NCBI GenBank assembly: GCA_003149555.1
Contig: QCWE01000001.1
Location: 124,001 to 188,000 of the forward strand
Origin: Candidatus Aquiluna sp. XM-24bin5
GTDB taxonomy: Bacteria > Actinomycetota > Actinomycetia > Actinomycetales > Microbacteriaceae
Direction: 5' to 3'
Length of the DNA stretch: 64,000 bases
The notes under the pieces: generated by a model
Database searches by the model: none
Seen by the model: only the letters and a program-made list of their open reading frames with translations
Told to the model about the DNA's origin: nothing
In this document: piece after piece, positions 37,873 through 47,593 of the stretch
Layout of the letters: every line of letters starts with the position of its first letter
Numbering within the stretch: position 1 is the first letter of the stretch
Translations under genes and position numbers: made by a program

Positions 37873-37885
37873 AGCTAAATTAGCT
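37873..37885 (+). repeat. 13-nt perfect palindrome upstream of ispG
   Basis: AGCTAAATTAGCT is symmetric around a central A and lies just after the rseP stop, ~43 bp before ispG. It could be an operator or part of a leader, or chance; nothing else supports a role. Confidence 0.3.
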
Positions 37886-37927
37886 CTTGGCTGTTGTATT
37901 GCTTGAGAAAAAAGTAAAGGGGCATAA

Positions 37928-39082
37928 GTGCCGGCAGTAAATCTCGGACTACCCAAGTCACCACCTCCAACACTGGCTCCAAGGCGAAAGACCCGCCAGA
38001 TCATGGTGGGGAAGGTGCCGGTTGGAGGCGATGCTCCAATCTCGGTCCAGTCCATGACCACGACCCCAACCACCGACATCAATGCCACCCTCCAGCAGAT
38101 CGCGGAGCTCACGGCTTCGGGCTGCGACATTGTCCGCGTTGCGGTGCCGTCTCAGGATGATGCGGATGTCCTTCGCATCATCGCAAAGCGAAGCCAAATC
38201 CCGGTAATCGCAGACATTCACTTTCAGCCGCGCTATGTCTTCCAGGCAATTGAGGCGGGGTGTGGAGCTGTGAGGGTGAACCCGGGCAACATTAGGAAGT
38301 TTGATGACCAGGTGGGGGAGATTGCAAAGGCCGCAAAGGACGCCGGGGTATCGATTCGTATTGGCGTGAATGCTGGATCTCTAGATCCGAGACTTCTTGA
38401 GAAGTACGGAAAGCCAACAGCCGAGGCGCTTGTCGAATCTGCGGTTTGGGAAGCTTCGCTTTTTGAAGAGCACGACTTCCACGATTTCAAGATTTCCGTG
38501 AAGCACAATGACCCGGTCGTTATGGTCAGCGCCTACCAGCAGCTAGCAGAACGTGGAGATTGGCCGCTTCACCTCGGTGTTACCGAAGCCGGCCCAGCTT
38601 TCCAGGGAACCATCAAGTCCTCTGTTGCCTTTGGAGCTCTGCTGAGTCAGGGTATTGGCGACACTATTCGAGTTTCACTTTCCGCTCCTCCCGTTGAGGA
38701 GATCAAGGTCGGCTCCCAGATTTTGGAGAGCCTGAATCTGCGCCCGAGAAAGCTCGAGATAGTTTCCTGCCCAAGCTGCGGTAGGGCTCAGGTTGACGTC
38801 TACACCCTCGCCGACAATGTAACCGAGGGCCTCAAGCACCTGACTGTTCCGATCCGAGTCGCCGTTATGGGCTGCGTTGTGAACGGTCCAGGAGAGGCTA
38901 GAGAAGCGGACCTGGGTGTCGCATCGGGCAATGGCAAGGGCCAGATATTTGTCAAGGGAGAGGTAATAAAGACCGTTCCTGAAAGCGAGATTGTTCAGAC
39001 CCTGATTGAGGAAGCTAATCGAATTGCTGCCGAAATGGACCCAAGTGAGCTTGGAACCGCACAGGTAACCGTCGGCGAGTAG
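37928..39082 (+). CDS. ispG: (E)-4-hydroxy-3-methylbut-2-enyl-diphosphate synthase
   Basis: A 384-residue [4Fe-4S] enzyme of the MEP pathway that reduces MEcPP to HMBPP. The three cluster cysteines are Cys281 and Cys284 in SCPSCG and Cys316 in [10 protein letters not shown], with Glu323 as the fourth ligand. The N-terminal TIM barrel begins [20 protein letters not shown]. The GTG start has AAAGGGG five bases upstream. It follows rseP by 57 bp. Confidence 0.97.
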   Translation: MPAVNLGLPKSPPPTLAPRRKTRQIMVGKVPVGGDAPISVQSMTTTPTTDINATLQQIAELTASGCDIVRVAVPSQDDADVLRIIAKRSQIPVIADIHFQPRYVFQAIEAGCGAVRVNPGNIRKFDDQVGEIAKAAKDAGVSIRIGVNAGSLDPRLLEKYGKPTAEALVESAVWEASLFEEHDFHDFKISVKHNDPVVMVSAYQQLAERGDWPLHLGVTEAGPAFQGTIKSSVAFGALLSQGIGDTIRVSLSAPPVEEIKVGSQILESLNLRPRKLEIVSCPSCGRAQVDVYTLADNVTEGLKHLTVPIRVAVMGCVVNGPGEAREADLGVASGNGKGQIFVKGEVIKTVPESEIVQTLIEEANRIAAEMDPSELGTAQVTVGE

Positions 39083-39083
39083 C

Positions 39084-39089
39084 TAACAT
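39084..39089 (+). promoter_or_regulatory. -10-like box TAACAT before proS
   Basis: TAACAT ends seven bases before the ATG at 39097, matching the spacing seen at other leaderless genes here. It lies two bases after the ispG stop codon. Confidence 0.42.
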
Positions 39090-39096
39090 TGTGCGC

Positions 39097-40866
39097 ATGC
39101 CTTATCGCCTGAGCACACTCTTTCTTAGGACCCTCCGCGAGGACCCGGCCGATGCCGAGGTCGATAGCCACAAACTGCTGGTTCGTGCCGGCTACATTCG
39201 CAGGGCAGGCCCTGGCATCTGGTCATGGTTGCCGCTTGGGCTCATGGTCAAGAACAAGATCGAGAAAATCGTTCGCGAGGAGATGGCTGCAGCAGGCAGC
39301 CAAGAGGTTCACTTCCCCGGGCTGCTTCCAAAAGAGCCTTACGAGGCAACCGGTCGCTGGGAGGAGTATGGGGACAACATCTTCAGGCTCAAGGACAGAA
39401 AAGATGCTGACTACCTTCTAGCACCAACCCACGAGGAAGTCTTCACTCTCTTGGTGAAAGACCTATACACCTCTTACAAAGACCTGCCCTTGAGCATTTA
39501 TCAAATTCAGCTGAAGTATCGCGATGAGGCAAGGCCAAGGGCTGGACTCCTCAGGGGACGCGAGTTCATAATGAAGGACGCCTACAGCTTCGATGTCTCC
39601 GACGAGGGTCTCGATGTCAGCTATCAGGCACAGCGCGATGCCTACGAGCGCATCTTCAAGCGTCTCGGTCTGGAATACGTCATCGTGAAGGCCGATGCCG
39701 GAGCAATGGGAGGCTCGAAGTCTGAGGAGTTTTTGTGCCCAGCGCCAATTGGCGAGGACACATTCGTCCGCTCCTCGGGAGGCTTCGCTGCGAATGTGGA
39801 GGCCGTGAGATTTGAACCGGCAGCCGACATCGATTTTTCGAGGACTCCAGCTGCAGAGGTTCACGATTCTCCAAAGACTCCGACCATTGCCACTCTGGTT
39901 GATTTTTCGAATCAACATCACGCAAAGGCGGATGGCGAGTGGAGTGCGAGCGACACTCTAAAGAACGTCGTGCTGGCCCTGGTTTCTCCAGAGGGCAAAC
40001 GCTCGCTCGTAATTGTTGGGGTTCCTGGAGACCGCGAGGTTGACCAAAAGCGAGCTGAGGCATGGTTCTCGCCAAACGATGTTGAGCAGGCCACGGAGGA
40101 GGACTTTGCCAAGCATCCTGAGCTCGTGAAGGGCTACATAGGACCTACAAAATCAGGCGCGCAGTTCCTGGGCGAGAAGGCAAAGGCAAAGATTCCCTAT
40201 TTCTTGGACCCTAGAGTCGCAAAGGGCTCCAGCTGGATAACCGGTGCCAACGAGGATGAGAAGCACGTTTGGCATCTGACCTATGGCAGAGACTTCGAAG
40301 CCGACGGTATTGCAGACATCGCTGAGGTTGTCGCTGGCGATCCTGCACCCGATGGCTCGGGTCCGCTTGAGCTCGCAAGGGGAATTGAGATTGGCCACGT
40401 CTTCCAGCTCGGGCGCAAGTATGCAGAGGCATTGGACCTAAAGGTCCTAGATGAGAACGGCAAGCTTGTCACAGTCACCATGGGCAGCTACGGCATCGGT
40501 GTTACGAGACTGGTTGCGGTTATTGCCGAGACGTCTCACGACGAAAAGGGCTTATGTTGGCCTGAGGCGGTCGCTCCTGCCCAAATCCACATCATCGCGG
40601 CGGGTAAGGATGACAGTGTTTTTGAGGCAGCCGAGGCGCTTGCCAGCGAAGCCGAAGAGATGGGCTTCGATGTCATGCTCGATGATCGTAAGACTTCTCC
40701 CGGTGTCAAGTTTGCCGACGCTGAGCTACTGGGGATGCCATGGGTCATCGTTTGCGGTCGCGGTCTGGAGACTGGCGAGGTGGAACTTTGGGACAGGGCG
40801 TCGGGCGAGCGCTTGACGGTGAAGCTAGAATCTGCATTAGCGGAGATAACCTCGCGCAGGAAATAG
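39097..40866 (+). CDS. proS: Prolyl-tRNA synthetase
   Basis: A 589-residue class II synthetase of the bacterial type with the editing (INS) domain inserted between motifs 2 and 3. Motif 2 is [20 protein letters not shown], motif 3 [10 protein letters not shown], and the anticodon-binding domain follows. The start is set at ATG 39097 ([20 protein letters not shown]) rather than GTG 39091, because the -10-like box is correctly spaced for it. In related genomes rimP comes next; here nusA follows after 16 bp. Confidence 0.96.
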   Translation: MPYRLSTLFLRTLREDPADAEVDSHKLLVRAGYIRRAGPGIWSWLPLGLMVKNKIEKIVREEMAAAGSQEVHFPGLLPKEPYEATGRWEEYGDNIFRLKDRKDADYLLAPTHEEVFTLLVKDLYTSYKDLPLSIYQIQLKYRDEARPRAGLLRGREFIMKDAYSFDVSDEGLDVSYQAQRDAYERIFKRLGLEYVIVKADAGAMGGSKSEEFLCPAPIGEDTFVRSSGGFAANVEAVRFEPAADIDFSRTPAAEVHDSPKTPTIATLVDFSNQHHAKADGEWSASDTLKNVVLALVSPEGKRSLVIVGVPGDREVDQKRAEAWFSPNDVEQATEEDFAKHPELVKGYIGPTKSGAQFLGEKAKAKIPYFLDPRVAKGSSWITGANEDEKHVWHLTYGRDFEADGIADIAEVVAGDPAPDGSGPLELARGIEIGHVFQLGRKYAEALDLKVLDENGKLVTVTMGSYGIGVTRLVAVIAETSHDEKGLCWPEAVAPAQIHIIAAGKDDSVFEAAEALASEAEEMGFDVMLDDRKTSPGVKFADAELLGMPWVIVCGRGLETGEVELWDRASGERLTVKLESALAEITSRRK

Positions 40867-40882
40867 AACAGGTGCAGGCATT

Positions 40883-41863
40883 ATGGATATCGATCTCAGT
40901 GTCCTCCGCCTGCTGGAGCGCGAAAAAGAAATCCCCTTTGACGAACTAGTCACCATCATCGAGGCAGCGATTCTTGCTGCCTACTTCAAGCACATCGGAG
41001 AGCACCCGAAGGGTTGCCGCGCTCACCTGGATAGAAAGACCGGTCACGTCTCAGTTTTTGCCGCGGTGCTGGACGAGGATGGCGAGCCAACCGAGACCGA
41101 GAACGAGGTAACTCCGGAGGGCTTTGGTCGAGTTGCGGCCTACGCTGCAAAGCAAGTGATCGCTCAGCGTATGCGTGAGATTGCGGATGAGGGTCTGCTT
41201 GGTGAATTCAAAGGCAAAGAGGGTGACATAGTCGCAGGTCAGATTCAGCAGGGCTCCAGGCCTTACATGGTCTATGTGAACCTAGGTTCTGTGGAGGCAA
41301 TAATGCCGCCGGAGGAGCAGGTACCGGGTGAGGACTACTCCCACGGCAGGCGAATCCGGGTCTACGTGACAAGTGTCCAAAAGGGTCTTCGCGGACCGAT
41401 GATTACCGTCTCCCGCACCCACCCGAACCTTGTTCGCAAACTATTTGCGCTTGAGGTTCCCGAGGTTGCTTCGGGTCAGGTGGAGATCACCTCGGTTGCC
41501 CGCGAGGCTGGCCACCGAACCAAAATCTCAGTGCGTTCAAATGAGCCAGGCATAAATGCCAAGGGTGCATGCATCGGTGAACTGGGTCAGCGAGTCAGGG
41601 CCGTGAGCAGTGAGCTCAACGAGGAAAAGATCGATGTTGTTGATCACTCGGAGAATTTGGCTGAGTTTGTCGCTCACGCGCTTTCTCCAGCCAAGGTCTC
41701 TTCGAGCTTTGTGATTGATGCGGGGCTCAAGGCAGTGAGGGTTTTGGTTCCGGACTTCCAGCTCTCGCTTGCGATAGGCAAGGAGGGACAAAATGCCCGC
41801 CTGGCCGCAAAGCTTACGGGTGCAAAGATTGATATCCAACCCGATAGCACGATGGATGAATAG
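40883..41863 (+). CDS. nusA: Transcription elongation/termination factor NusA
   Basis: A 326-residue factor that binds RNA polymerase and nascent RNA. It has the N-terminal polymerase-binding domain (MDIDLSVLRLLEREKEIP), an S1 domain (GDIVAGQIQQGSRPYMVYVNLG), and two KH domains (ACIGELGQRVRAVSSEL and LSLAIGKEGQNARLAAKLTG). It lacks the C-terminal acidic repeats of E. coli NusA, as is normal in actinobacteria. The ribosome site is weak. rimP, normally just upstream, and ylxR, normally just downstream, are both absent. Confidence 0.97.
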   Translation: MDIDLSVLRLLEREKEIPFDELVTIIEAAILAAYFKHIGEHPKGCRAHLDRKTGHVSVFAAVLDEDGEPTETENEVTPEGFGRVAAYAAKQVIAQRMREIADEGLLGEFKGKEGDIVAGQIQQGSRPYMVYVNLGSVEAIMPPEEQVPGEDYSHGRRIRVYVTSVQKGLRGPMITVSRTHPNLVRKLFALEVPEVASGQVEITSVAREAGHRTKISVRSNEPGINAKGACIGELGQRVRAVSSELNEEKIDVVDHSENLAEFVAHALSPAKVSSSFVIDAGLKAVRVLVPDFQLSLAIGKEGQNARLAAKLTGAKIDIQPDSTMDE

Positions 41864-41900
41864 CCAGTAGGCACAATTCCCAATAGAATGGGCGCAGTCC

Positions 41901-41930
41901 AAAGCTCTGCAGCCATGCTGCGGAGACTTT
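41901..41930 (+). other. Hairpin 1 in the nusA-infB leader
   Basis: AAAG-CTCTGCAG pairs with CTGCGGAG-A-CTTT around the loop CCATG: eight contiguous pairs (one T-G), a one-base bulge and four more A-T/G-C pairs. Immediately after it, TCTAAG-AA-CTTAGA (41930-41943) is a perfect inverted repeat. There is no long T run, so it is not a standard intrinsic terminator. Confidence 0.5.
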
Positions 41931-42012
41931 CTAAGAACTTAGAAGCAGGCAGAAGATGTGTGAAACCAAATGAGCATTCAGAAATGAGACCCGCTCAGCT
42001 ATAAGGCCTGCC

Positions 42013-42036
42013 CTGTTTGGGGTTGGCCCCAGACAG
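42013..42036 (+). promoter_or_regulatory. Hairpin 2 abutting the infB ribosome site
   Basis: CTGTTTGGGG and CCCCAGACAG form a ten-base-pair stem (one T-G wobble) with loop TTGG. Its 3' arm shares the first two bases of the infB Shine-Dalgarno AGGAGA (42035-42040), eleven bases before the GTG start, so folding could limit ribosome access. Confidence 0.55.
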
Positions 42037-42046
42037 GAGAAATTCA

Positions 42047-44608
42047 GTGGCGCTTCCACGCGTATACGACTTAGCAAAAGAACTTGGTATTGATACCAAG
42101 GTCGCTCTCGCAAAGCTTGAAGAGCTTGGCGAGTATGTAAAGGGTGGTTCCTCAACCATCGCCCCACCGGTTGCCGCCAAGCTTCGCGCAGCTTTTCCAA
42201 AGAAGGAAAAGCCAGCCGAGAAGCCAAAGGCAGAGAAACCAAAGGCGGAGGCGAAGCCAGCAGCCGAGGTAAAGCAAGCAGAGGCAGAAAAGCCTGCTGA
42301 AAAGCCAGCGGAGAAGCCAGCGGAGAAGCCAACTCCGCTGCAGGGTATTCCGCGTCCAGGTAATAACCCCTTCTCATCGAACCAGGGCATGGGCATCCCA
42401 AGGCCAATGGCGAGACCGGGTAATAACCCCTTCTCCTCGAACCAGGGTATGGGGAGGCCGAGGCCACAAGGTGCTCCGGGACAGGGACAACGGCCAGGAG
42501 GCCCAAGACCGCAACAAGGCGGCGCTCCGCGTCCAGCCGGCGGTGGCAGGCCCGGTGGCGGCGGTAGACCAGGTGGCTTTGGCGGACCGGGGGGAGGCCC
42601 TGGAGGTCCTGGTGGCAGGCCAGGAGCATTCCCGGGTAGGCCAGGCCCAGGCGGCCGTGGCGGCCGTGGCGCAGGCACGGCAGGAGCTTTTGGTAAGGGC
42701 GGCTCAAAGAGCAAGTCGAGAAAGTCAAAGCGGACAAAGCGCGAGGAGTTTGAGCAGAGAGAGGCTCCGAGCCTAGGCGGCGCAATGGTGCCACGCGGCG
42801 ACGGTACGACCGTTGTACGCATTCGTAGGGGAGCATCGATTCAGGACTTTGCAGACAAGATTGGCGCCAACTCCGGCCAGCTAATTACCGTCCTGTTCCA
42901 CCTTGGACAGATGGCGACCGCAACTGCTTCATTGGACGAAGACACCTTCCAGATCCTTGGTGAGGAGCTTGGTTATAAGGTCGAGCTGGTCTCGCCAGAG
43001 GATGAGGAGCGAGAGCTCTACGAAGGCTTCGGGTTGAGCATTTCAACCGACATCGAGGAAGAGGACTCGGAGAATCTGAGCCCAAGGCCACCGGTGGTCA
43101 CCGTGATGGGTCACGTCGACCACGGTAAGACGAGAGTCCTGGATGCTATCCGTAACTCAAACGTCGTCGAGGGCGAGGCTGGCGGCATTACCCAGCACAT
43201 TGGTGCCTACCAGGTGCACGCAATGCACGAGGGTGTTGACCGCGCGATTACCTTTATCGATACCCCTGGTCACGAAGCCTTCACCGCAATGCGTGCCCGC
43301 GGTACGCAGGTGACCGATATTGCGATTCTCGTGGTTGCAGCCGATGACGGTGTTATGCCTCAGACCATCGAGGCGCTAAACCACGCCCAGGCTGCTCAGG
43401 TCCCCATCGTGGTTGCCATCAACAAAATTGACAAGGAAGGTGCAAACCCGAACAAGGTGCGCCAGCAGCTAACTGAGTTTGGGCTCGTTGCCGAGGAGTT
43501 TGGTGGCGATGTGATGTTCGTCGAGGTCTCTGCTTTGAAGAACATGGGTATGGACAAGCTGCTCGATGCGGTGCTTCTGACTGCAGATGCAGCCCTCGAC
43601 CTTCGCGCGAACCCTGATCGCTCTGCAAGGGGAGTGGCTATTGAAGCCAACCTGGACAAGGGAAGAGGTTCGGTTGCAACCGTGCTCATTCAGTCCGGAA
43701 CCTTGGCAGTCGGAGATGCAATTGTTGCCGGAAGTGCTCACGGACGAGTGCGTGCGATGTTTGACGAGAACGGAAAGCCCGTGGAGGCGGCAGAGCCATC
43801 CAGACCGGTTCAGGTTTTGGGTTTGCAATCTGTGCCAAGAGCCGGTGACACCTTTGTGGTGGCCGATGACGAGCGTCAGGCCAGACAAATTGCTGAAAAG
43901 CGCGAGGCTGCTGACCGTAATGCACTGCTTGCCAGGACCCGCAAGAAGCTCTCGCTCGAGGACTTCACAAAGGCTCTCGAGGATGGCAAGGTCGAGTCCC
44001 TCAACCTCATCATCAAGGGTGATGTCTCCGGTGCTGTTGAAGCGCTTGAGGACAGCCTGCTGAAGATTGAGGTAGATGACTCTGTCCAGCTGCGCATCAT
44101 CCACCGAGGCGTTGGTGCCATTACCGAGTCCGATGTCAACTTGGCTACGGTCGACTCCGCGGTCATCATTGGGTTCAATGTTCGCCCGGATAACAAGGCC
44201 AAGGAGCGTGCGGATCGCGAGGGTGTCGATGTTCGTCACTACACCGTCATCTACAACGCTCTCGAGGACATCGAGAACTCCCTCAAGGGCATGCTCAAGC
44301 CTGAGTACGAAGAGAAGCAGATGGGTACGGCAGAGGTCCGCGAGATCTTCAAGTCCTCCAAGTTCGGCACCATTGCAGGTTCCTACGTCCGCTCGGGCCT
44401 TATCAAGCGAAATGCGCTTGCCAGGGTGCTTCGCGATGGCGAGATGATCGAGGAAGGCCTGAAGGTCGAGTCCCTGAAGCGGTTCAAAGATGACGTCACC
44501 GAGGTGAAGAGCGATTATGAGTGTGGTATCGGTCTAGGCGAGTTCAAAGACATCCAGGTTGACGACGTCATCGAGACCTACGAGATGGTTGAGAAGCCGA
44601 GGGTCTAG
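42047..44608 (+). CDS. infB: Translation initiation factor IF-2
   Basis: An 853-residue GTPase that brings fMet-tRNA to the 30S subunit. The start is GTG 42047 after AGGAGA; residues begin with the IF2-N helical domain ([12 protein letters not shown]). A long Ala/Lys/Glu/Pro region and a Gly/Pro/Arg-rich low-complexity linker (about residues 100-235) precede the second IF2-N domain. The G domain has G1 GHVDHGKT (355-362), G3 DTPGHEAF and G4 NKID, followed by domains II, III and C2. The stop overlaps rbfA by one base. Confidence 0.97.
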   Translation: MALPRVYDLAKELGIDTKVALAKLEELGEYVKGGSSTIAPPVAAKLRAAFPKKEKPAEKPKAEKPKAEAKPAAEVKQAEAEKPAEKPAEKPAEKPTPLQGIPRPGNNPFSSNQGMGIPRPMARPGNNPFSSNQGMGRPRPQGAPGQGQRPGGPRPQQGGAPRPAGGGRPGGGGRPGGFGGPGGGPGGPGGRPGAFPGRPGPGGRGGRGAGTAGAFGKGGSKSKSRKSKRTKREEFEQREAPSLGGAMVPRGDGTTVVRIRRGASIQDFADKIGANSGQLITVLFHLGQMATATASLDEDTFQILGEELGYKVELVSPEDEERELYEGFGLSISTDIEEEDSENLSPRPPVVTVMGHVDHGKTRVLDAIRNSNVVEGEAGGITQHIGAYQVHAMHEGVDRAITFIDTPGHEAFTAMRARGTQVTDIAILVVAADDGVMPQTIEALNHAQAAQVPIVVAINKIDKEGANPNKVRQQLTEFGLVAEEFGGDVMFVEVSALKNMGMDKLLDAVLLTADAALDLRANPDRSARGVAIEANLDKGRGSVATVLIQSGTLAVGDAIVAGSAHGRVRAMFDENGKPVEAAEPSRPVQVLGLQSVPRAGDTFVVADDERQARQIAEKREAADRNALLARTRKKLSLEDFTKALEDGKVESLNLIIKGDVSGAVEALEDSLLKIEVDDSVQLRIIHRGVGAITESDVNLATVDSAVIIGFNVRPDNKAKERADREGVDVRHYTVIYNALEDIENSLKGMLKPEYEEKQMGTAEVREIFKSSKFGTIAGSYVRSGLIKRNALARVLRDGEMIEEGLKVESLKRFKDDVTEVKSDYECGIGLGEFKDIQVDDVIETYEMVEKPRV
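42359..42453 (+). repeat. Direct repeat inside the infB linker
   Basis: A ~35-nt unit (encoding [13 protein letters not shown]) occurs at 42359-42393 and 42419-42453, 60 nt apart and differing at two bases. It codes for part of the flexible linker of IF-2, and such in-frame repeats vary in copy number between related strains. Confidence 0.8.
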
Positions 44609-45033
44609 TGGCAGATGCAGCAAGAGCTAGGAGGCTCGGCGAGCGCATAAAGGTGCTCGCCGCGCAAGCCCTTGCCAAAGTTGTCAAAGACCCCGACCTG
44701 GGATTTGTAACCTTCACTGATTGCAGGGTGACACCAGATTTGGCTCATGCCAAGCTCTTCTACACCGTCTATGGCTCTCCCGAGGAGGTGGAGCGCAGTG
44801 CGGAAATCCTGGAGGAGAATCGCGGCAGGCTTCGAGGGGAGATTGGTCACCAGCTAGGTATTCGGGTGACACCGACCCTAGAGCTTGAGAAGGACGAGAT
44901 TCCTGAGAACGCTGGTCAACTTGCCGAGCTACTCGCAGAGGCAAAGCGCCGTGACGAGGAGCTCGAGAGGCTCGCCAGCAAGGCTAAGCCGGCGGGAGAC
45001 GCAGACCCCTACCGCAAGCCCCAGGAGGACTAG
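44608..45033 (+). CDS. rbfA: 30S ribosome-binding factor A
   Basis: A 141-residue KH-like maturation factor of the 30S subunit that binds near the 16S 5' helix. Recognised from RARRLGERIKVLAAQALAKVVKDPDLGFVT, the LAHAKLFYTVYG strand and VTPTLELEKDE. The C-terminal ~25 residues are charged and variable. GTG start within the infB stop; its own stop overlaps truB. Confidence 0.94.
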   Translation: MADAARARRLGERIKVLAAQALAKVVKDPDLGFVTFTDCRVTPDLAHAKLFYTVYGSPEEVERSAEILEENRGRLRGEIGHQLGIRVTPTLELEKDEIPENAGQLAELLAEAKRRDEELERLASKAKPAGDADPYRKPQED

Positions 45034-45893
45034 TGGTTTCGGGTATTGCCCTGATTGACAAGCAGCAGGGTTTCACCTCTCATGATGCGGTAGCGAAACT
45101 TAGAAAGCAGCTTGGTACCCGCAAGATAGGCCATGCAGGGACCCTGGACCCTATGGCCACCGGACTTTTGGTCATGGGGATAAATTCAGGGACCAAGCTG
45201 ATGCAGTTCCTGTCTGGGCTCGATAAGACCTACACCGCGACCATTCGGCTTGGAGCCGCAACCTCAACAGACGATGCCGAGGGTGAGCTGGGCGAGGTAG
45301 TCAACGCAAGCTCTATTTCTGCCGCTGACATTGAGGCGGAGCTGTCCAAGCTACGTGGCGAGATCGAGCAGGTGCCGTCAACGGTTAGCGCGATCAAGGT
45401 AGATGGGAAGCGCGCCTACGACCTCGCCAGAGCCGGGGAGGATGTGGTCCTCAAATCTAGAGCGGTGACGGTCTCGAAGTTTGAACTGGTTGCATCCCCT
45501 CGAGTAGAGGGCAGCTTTCTGGACCTAGACGTAGTGGTGGATTGCTCCTCTGGCACATACATCAGAGCCTTGGCTAGGGACCTGGGTAGTGCGCTTGGGG
45601 TGGGAGGGCATCTCACAGCCCTTCGCAGAACCCGCATCGGACCTTTCAGCACTGAAAGCGCTAGCCCTGTTGACCAAGCTAAAGCGCTTATTTCAAACCT
45701 AGAGGTGCTGCGGCTACTCATGCCAGAGATTGAGATCACTGCTGAGCAGGAGCGGGACCTACGGCACGGCAAAAGGCTTGATATTGCAATCGAAAAGACA
45801 AGCTGCGCCGTGTGCTTTGGGAGGCTGGTGGCGGTGATCGAGCCATTTGGCTCACAGGCAAAGAGCTCCATTGTCTTCCCAGAGGAGGCTTAG
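45033..45893 (+). CDS. truB: tRNA pseudouridine-55 synthase
   Basis: A 286-residue enzyme making pseudouridine 55 in the T loop of tRNAs. The catalytic Asp39 lies in GHAGTLDPMATGLL; the KTYTATIRLG and CSSGTYIRALARDLG motifs are also present, and the C-terminal part is PUA-like. Begins in the rbfA stop codon (infB-rbfA-truB unit). Confidence 0.96.
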   Translation: MVSGIALIDKQQGFTSHDAVAKLRKQLGTRKIGHAGTLDPMATGLLVMGINSGTKLMQFLSGLDKTYTATIRLGAATSTDDAEGELGEVVNASSISAADIEAELSKLRGEIEQVPSTVSAIKVDGKRAYDLARAGEDVVLKSRAVTVSKFELVASPRVEGSFLDLDVVVDCSSGTYIRALARDLGSALGVGGHLTALRRTRIGPFSTESASPVDQAKALISNLEVLRLLMPEIEITAEQERDLRHGKRLDIAIEKTSCAVCFGRLVAVIEPFGSQAKSSIVFPEEA

Positions 45894-46268
45894 ATGCTGG
45901 AGCCGCTTTACTACATTTTGCTTTTACTCAGCCTCTTGGTGGGTGGAATCCAGCTACTGCTCGGCTTTTTTGGGAGGAAACCCGGGCAGCCGGAGATCAT
46001 GATGTCGCTTGCGGTATTTGCTGGGCTGTCGGTGCAGCTCTTGGTCTCCACGATCATCGTTATTGCCGGTGAACGAGCTGCAATCTCCACACTTGAGTTC
46101 TTTGGGTATCTCCTGGTCGCGATGATCCTTATGTTTGCAGCGGGCTTTTGGGCACTGGCAGAAAAAACCAAGTGGTCAACCGTTGTGCTTGGTGCTGCAT
46201 CGCTAACTGTGGCGGTGATGCTGGTGCGTATGCTCCAGATTTGGACGGGCGTGAGCCCTACCCTTTAG
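45894..46268 (+). CDS. Small four-helix membrane protein, unknown
   Basis: A 124-residue protein with four hydrophobic stretches and few charges (starts MLEPLYYILLLLSLLVGG). A strong GAGGAGG seven bases upstream and the immediate adjacency to truB make it a convincing gene. I do not recognise a family. It is likely co-transcribed with truB and lies upstream of another small membrane protein. Confidence 0.75.
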   Translation: MLEPLYYILLLLSLLVGGIQLLLGFFGRKPGQPEIMMSLAVFAGLSVQLLVSTIIVIAGERAAISTLEFFGYLLVAMILMFAAGFWALAEKTKWSTVVLGAASLTVAVMLVRMLQIWTGVSPTL

Positions 46269-46278
46269 GGCTCGAGAA

Positions 46279-46284
46279 TAGAGT
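46279..46284 (+). promoter_or_regulatory. -10 box TAGAGT, leaderless 46291 gene
   Basis: TAGAGT is followed by six bases (TATCGC) and the GTG at 46291. No Shine-Dalgarno is present for this start. Confidence 0.5.
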
Positions 46285-46290
46285 TATCGC

Positions 46291-46674
46291 GTGAATCGTT
46301 CACTTGGAGTCGGCAGGCTGCTAATTGCCGTCTATGGCATTTTTGCTCTTTCCGCATCGGCCAGAGCACTGTTTCAAATTGCAACCAAGTTTGAAGAGGC
46401 CCCAGTTGCCTACTCACTTTCGGCTCTGAGCGCACTGGTCTACGTCTTTGCCACTTTTGCTCTAGCAAAGCCTGGACCCGTTTGGCACAATCGGGCAACA
46501 TTCGCCGTTTGGTTTGAGCTAGTTGGGGTTTTGAGTGTTGGAGGGTTATCGCTGGTGCTACCAGATCTTTTTGACCACCCCTCTGTTTGGTCGGGGTTTG
46601 GTGCAGGTTATGGGTTCATTCCGCTGGTGCTGCCGGTATTGGGCCTAATCTGGCTTCGGAGGCAAAGTGCTTGA
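46291..46674 (+). CDS. Small membrane protein, unknown
   Basis: A 127-residue, four-segment hydrophobic protein with a GTG start at a leaderless-type position. It contains SVGRLLIAVYGIFALSASAR-like residues at the N-terminus (RSLGVGRLLIAVYGIFAL) and ends IWLRRQSA. Similar small proteins precede ribF in some Microbacteriaceae, but I cannot name a family. It overlaps ribF by eight bases. Confidence 0.7.
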   Translation: MNRSLGVGRLLIAVYGIFALSASARALFQIATKFEEAPVAYSLSALSALVYVFATFALAKPGPVWHNRATFAVWFELVGVLSVGGLSLVLPDLFDHPSVWSGFGAGYGFIPLVLPVLGLIWLRRQSA

Positions 46675-47584
46675 GATAACTGAGTTACCAGATGGCTTTG
46701 CCGACACCGCTCTAGCGATTGGCAAGTTTGACGGTGTTCACCTTGGTCACCAGCAACTAATTCATGAGCTGGTATCGCACGCCGAGGAGCACGCCCTCGC
46801 TCCGGTAGTGGTGACATTCGATCGGCACCCGAACCATGTGCTGAGTCCCGAGAATGTGCCGCTGCCAATTATTGGACCCACTCAAAAAGCCAAATTAATT
46901 GCAGAGTTAGGGGTCGAGGCTATGCGCACGCTTGAATTTGACGAGGAGCTCGCCCACCTCACACCCGAGGAGTTCGTGGTCAGGCATATCGTTCCACTGC
47001 GAGCCAAGCTGGTGCTGGTTGGAGAGGGCTTCCGCTTTGGCCACAAGGGCTCTGGTTCGGTTGAGACCTTGAGTGAGCTCGGGGGCAGGTATGGCTTCCG
47101 TGCCCAGCAAGTCAGCCACGTCATGCTCGAGGGTCAAAAGATCTCATCCACTGCGACCAGAAAGCTGATTTCTGAGGGCAATGTTCTAGCTGCCAGCATT
47201 TTGCTTGGTAGAAACCACCAGACCGAGGGTGTCGTGGAGCACGGCCGCAAGCTCGGTCGCAAGCTTGGCTACCCAACCGCTAACCTCTCGCGAGACAGCG
47301 AGGGGCTCCTGCCCGCTGACGGGGTTTATGCCGGCTACCTTTACGCTGATGGAGTGCGCTACGAGGCGGCCCACTCGGTTGGAACCAATGATTCGATTGA
47401 GGCTGTACCCAGGCTCCTCGAGTCCCATGTAATTGGCCGAGATGACCTTGACCTATACGGCAAGACCGTGATCTGCGAATACTTAGATCAGGTCCGACCC
47501 TGGGCTAAGTTTGACTCGGTCGATGAGCTGACTGAGCAGATATCAAGGGATGTTGCTGGAGCAAAGAATATTCTTGCGGGTTAG
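46667..47584 (+). CDS. ribF: Bifunctional riboflavin kinase / FAD synthetase
   Basis: A 305-residue enzyme that phosphorylates riboflavin to FMN and adenylylates it to FAD. The N-terminal adenylyltransferase domain shows IGKFDGVHLGHQQLI and TFDRHP; the C-terminal kinase domain starts near GVVEHGRKLGRKLGYPTANL. The GTG start has GGAGG four bases upstream and overlaps the preceding gene. The truB-ribF neighbourhood is common in bacteria. Confidence 0.95.
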   Translation: MLEITELPDGFADTALAIGKFDGVHLGHQQLIHELVSHAEEHALAPVVVTFDRHPNHVLSPENVPLPIIGPTQKAKLIAELGVEAMRTLEFDEELAHLTPEEFVVRHIVPLRAKLVLVGEGFRFGHKGSGSVETLSELGGRYGFRAQQVSHVMLEGQKISSTATRKLISEGNVLAASILLGRNHQTEGVVEHGRKLGRKLGYPTANLSRDSEGLLPADGVYAGYLYADGVRYEAAHSVGTNDSIEAVPRLLESHVIGRDDLDLYGKTVICEYLDQVRPWAKFDSVDELTEQISRDVAGAKNILAG

Positions 47585-47587
47585 GCT
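47582..47587 (+). promoter_or_regulatory. -10 box TAGGCT, leaderless DUF805 gene
   Basis: TAGGCT begins within the TAG stop codon of ribF and lies six bases before the ATG at 47594. The same hexamer occurs before thyX and dapA at nearly the same distance. Confidence 0.5.
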
Positions 47588-47593
47588 CGAGGC

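Noticed and set aside
37871..37927. rseP-ispG gap as an extra gene
   Set aside because: Only 57 bp long with no start-to-stop frame and a good ribosome site that belongs to ispG.
41931..42836. Antisense frames of 275 and 301 codons over the infB N-terminus
   Set aside because: They arise from the Gly/Pro/Lys-rich low-complexity coding region. The proteins are low-complexity, no ribosome site is present, and infB on the other strand is certain.
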